Assembly (NCBI GenBank): GCA_014361095.1 | Contig: JACIWF010000020.1 | Coordinates: forward strand, 1 to 14,752 | Length of the DNA: 14,752 nucleotides | Source: Hadesarchaea archaeon | Lineage (GTDB): Archaea > Hadarchaeota > Hadarchaeia > Hadarchaeales > Hadarchaeaceae | Direction of reading: 5' to 3' | Shown: piece after piece, positions 12,413 through 14,752 of the stretch | Position numbering within the stretch: the stretch's first letter is position 1 | How the letters are laid out: every line of letters begins with the position of its first letter | Program-made: the position numbers and the translations under genes | The notes under the pieces: generated by a model | Databases searched by the model: none | What the model saw: only the letters and a program-made list of their open reading frames with translations | Told to the model about the DNA's origin: nothing

Positions 12413-14752
12413 CTAGGCTTTATCTTTAAGCCTTATTCTGGGCGACATGCACAGGGATTTCAGTTCATCCATCATCAGCTTGAACGCATACGAGATCTGG
12501 ACCCCATAAATCTCTGAATCCTCATCGCAGAGAGGACAATATGCACGATCGCTGCGTCGATCATAAACTGCGAATGATCCACATTTTCCACAGATCAACC
12601 CGGTATACCTGTCAGATGCATCGAGAAGGCGTTCGTTAAGCAGCATCGCGGCCCCGTGTCCGATCAGGCAATCTCGTTCCATTTCTCCAAAGCGCAGCCC
12701 GCCTTCCCTAGCCCTGCCCTCCGTGGGCTGATGGGTGAGCACCTGAACCGGACCGCGCGAGCGTGCGTGAATCTTGTCTGCGACCATGTGGTGGAGCTTC
12801 TGATAGTAACAAACCCCGATGAAAATATCAACCGGAATCATCTCACCAGTAATCCCATTGTAAAGAACTTCCTTGCCGGTGTGCTTGAAACCAAAGGACT
12901 TCATTACCTCACGAATCTCCCTTTCAGACATTCCTGAGAAAGCCGTCCCATCTATCCTACGTCCCGTAAATGCTCCGACCTTGCCGGCGATCATCTCAAG
13001 GAGCTGTCCAACCGACATACGGGAGGGAATTGCATGTGGATTAATTATGATATCGGGAGTAATTCCATCCTCGGTGAACGGCATGTCAGCACCGGCCATC
13101 GTGATCCCGATAACTCCTTTTTGACCGTGCCTTGATGCCAACTTGTCACCGATCTCTGGGATTCTGAGGTCCCTGACCCTAACTCTGACAAACTTATTCC
13201 CCTCTGAGGTCATGCTTACCAAAACCATATCAACAATGCCCTCCTCACTGGGCCTTACCCTGATGGAGCTTTCCCGGCGCCCGTGCTCAACTGCCAGACC
13301 GAACTCATCTATCTCTTCCAAAAACCTCGGTGGGCTGGTACGACCGATTAAAACGTCTTCACCCTTAACCACTGATTCAACTTCAGTTATACCGTCTTCA
13401 CCCAAGTTATGGTAAAGGCTTGCATCAGCGTAACCCCTTATCTCCTCGCTAGGAATCTCAAACTTATCCTCCTGACCACCAGGATATCGCGCCTCCTCGG
13501 CCTCATATATCCGATAAAATGTCGTCCGTCCCATACCCCGATCAATTGAGGCACTGTCCACTATCAGTGCATCCTCCATGTTGTAGCCACCGTAGGTCGC
13601 TATAGCAACGACTAAGTTTTGTCCGGCAGGTCTTCGGTCAAAACCAACCGCATCCATTACCTGGGTCTTTACGAGTGGCACCTGGGGATAGTGCAAGAAA
13701 TGACCGCGTGTATCAACCCTCTTATGAATAGAGGTCGTCGTCAGTCCCAGCGCCTGCTTGGCCATGTTGGCACCATAAGTATTGCGTGGTGATTGATTGT
13801 GCTCCGCGTATGGAACCAATGCCGCGCTAATGCCAAGTATTCCCAACGGATGGAGCTCAAGATGGGTGTGCTCCGGAGTCAGCTGATTCTCGTAAACGGC
13901 AATATAGGTGTTCTCCTCTTCCTCGGCATCGAGATACTCCACAATGCCCGCATGGACCAAGTCTCGCCAAGACATCTCTCCCCTTTTAACCATTTCGAGA
14001 ATGTCCGGGGTTAGCTTGGACTTCCCTCCTTCCACAACAACAACCGGTCGACGTACCCTGCCAGCGTCCGTGTTTATTCTAACCTCATTAGTGTCCTCTC
14101 TGAACGCAATGTTAACCTGTTCATCCAAATTTCCCTTTCGACGATGGCGCCTTAATTCATCAACAAGGCTTTTACCGTTTTCAGTTGTACCAACCAATCT
14201 GCCGTTGATATAAACTGCCGCCTTACCTTTTCTTTCGCTGCCCTTCACTATTTTATTAACACCTAATTTGTAGACGAGGCGTTCAACCTTGCTCTCATCT
14301 GTGCCTGTCGAAATTTCAGCCATGAGCGCCAAATTCTTAACTAACCCACAGTTGGGGCCCTCTGGTGTCTCACAGGGGCAGATTCTTCCCCAGTGCGTGG
14401 GATGCAGATCACGGGCTTCGAAATGGGGTTGACTTCTGCTCAGTGGAGAAACGACGCGCCTAAGGTGAGAGATCGCCGCGATGTAGTTGGTTCTATCCAG
14501 AAGCTGGCTGACTCCGGTCCTGCCTCCCGGCCAATTGCCTGTGGCCAACGCATGCCTTATTCTCTCCGTGAGGACATCAGCGCGAGCAGCGGTTCTAAGA
14601 TTCATCTCACGGCCCCTAGCGTGGGCTCGCTCAAGCTGATATTTTATATCTCTGGTCAGGTTGAGAAAAGCCAGTCTGAAGACATTTTCCAGCAAATCCC
14701 CGGCCAGTTTCAATCTTTTATTTCCATAGTGATCCTTATCGTCGACATCCCT
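12413..14752 (-). CDS. rpoB: DNA-directed RNA polymerase subunit B, N-terminus outside window
   Basis: Subunit B is the Rpb2/beta homologue and forms the second half of the active-centre cleft. The frame is open to the window edge and already within a conserved block (DKDHYGNKRLKLAGDLL), so the true start is further upstream. The visible 779 residues include PTHWGRICPCETPEGPNCGL (116-135), RINTDAGRVRRP (225-236), GGYNMEDALIVDS (388-400), SRHGQKGVIG (540-549), NPHAIPSRMSVGQLLEM (571-587), and the C-terminal zinc ribbon C721, C724, C739, C742. B' of methanogens is only about 600 residues, and here reading is continuous well past that point, so this rpoB is undivided. It ends in TAG ten bases before rpoA1. 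It has no internal start at the TTG at 14713, which is the Leu of NKRLKL. Confidence 0.97.
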   Translation of the reverse strand, partial: RDVDDKDHYGNKRLKLAGDLLENVFRLAFLNLTRDIKYQLERAHARGREMNLRTAARADVLTERIRHALATGNWPGGRTGVSQLLDRTNYIAAISHLRRVVSPLSRSQPHFEARDLHPTHWGRICPCETPEGPNCGLVKNLALMAEISTGTDESKVERLVYKLGVNKIVKGSERKGKAAVYINGRLVGTTENGKSLVDELRRHRRKGNLDEQVNIAFREDTNEVRINTDAGRVRRPVVVVEGGKSKLTPDILEMVKRGEMSWRDLVHAGIVEYLDAEEEENTYIAVYENQLTPEHTHLELHPLGILGISAALVPYAEHNQSPRNTYGANMAKQALGLTTTSIHKRVDTRGHFLHYPQVPLVKTQVMDAVGFDRRPAGQNLVVAIATYGGYNMEDALIVDSASIDRGMGRTTFYRIYEAEEARYPGGQEDKFEIPSEEIRGYADASLYHNLGEDGITEVESVVKGEDVLIGRTSPPRFLEEIDEFGLAVEHGRRESSIRVRPSEEGIVDMVLVSMTSEGNKFVRVRVRDLRIPEIGDKLASRHGQKGVIGITMAGADMPFTEDGITPDIIINPHAIPSRMSVGQLLEMIAGKVGAFTGRRIDGTAFSGMSEREIREVMKSFGFKHTGKEVLYNGITGEMIPVDIFIGVCYYQKLHHMVADKIHARSRGPVQVLTHQPTEGRAREGGLRFGEMERDCLIGHGAAMLLNERLLDASDRYTGLICGKCGSFAVYDRRSDRAYCPLCDEDSEIYGVQISYAFKLMMDELKSLCMSPRIRLKDKA

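Noticed and set aside
14713..14752. rpoB seeming to start at the TTG at 14713, which would suggest a split B subunit
   Set aside because: The codons upstream to the window edge encode DKDHYGNKR, conserved in subunit B, so the frame continues beyond the window and the TTG is an internal Leu.

Overview
This window is archaeal chromosome. The evidence is RNA polymerase genes split into A' and A'' subunits, archaeal ribosomal proteins (eL30, and uS7, uS10 and uS12 of archaeal length), a short two-KH NusA, aEF-1A, aIF1A and the Rio1 kinase. TATA-box promoters lie very close to start codons, and GTG and TTG starts are frequent. Two characters narrow the lineage. EF-1A has the short four-residue form of the linker before QTREH, which is the euryarchaeal and bacterial state rather than the 11-residue crenarchaeal and eukaryotic one. 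RpoB reads without a break through the region where methanogens and Archaeoglobus split it into B'' and B'. Together these suggest a euryarchaeon-like lineage with undivided rpoB (Thermococcales, Thermoplasmata or a deep uncultured group such as Hadarchaeota). The exact lineage cannot be fixed by eye.

Layout. Positions 1-407 (minus) are the N-terminal part of a TrpF-like phosphoribosylanthranilate isomerase. It is divergent from a 93-residue orphan protein at 604-885 (plus), which has its own TATA box, an inverted repeat near the predicted transcription start and a short leader with a hairpin and a strong Shine-Dalgarno. Positions 916-4033 hold two paralogous LeuA/CimA-family synthases transcribed away from each other out of a gap of about 55 bp. 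The minus-strand copy is LeuA-like but has altered active-site residues. The plus-strand copy is CimA-like and intact. The plus-strand gene is followed, with a one-base stop/start overlap, by aIF1A and then Rio1.

Positions 5116-14752 (minus) are one long information-processing cluster. Read in the direction of transcription it is rpoB (5' end outside the window), rpoA1, rpoA2, rpl30e, nusA, rps12, rps7, tuf, rps10. The genes overlap or nearly abut from rpoB to nusA. Three small gaps (before rps12, tuf and rps10) each carry a TATA-like element, so the str-type genes probably have their own promoters inside the cluster. EF-2 (fusA) is not present between rps7 and tuf.

Almost all of the window is coding. 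The largest gene-free stretch is 408-603. I see no tRNA, rRNA, CRISPR array, insertion sequence or clear mobile element. The core cluster is conventional. The parts worth a second look are the paired synthases with their interleaved promoters, the altered active site of the LeuA-like copy, the orphan protein with its leader, and the coupling of a biosynthetic gene to a translation factor.
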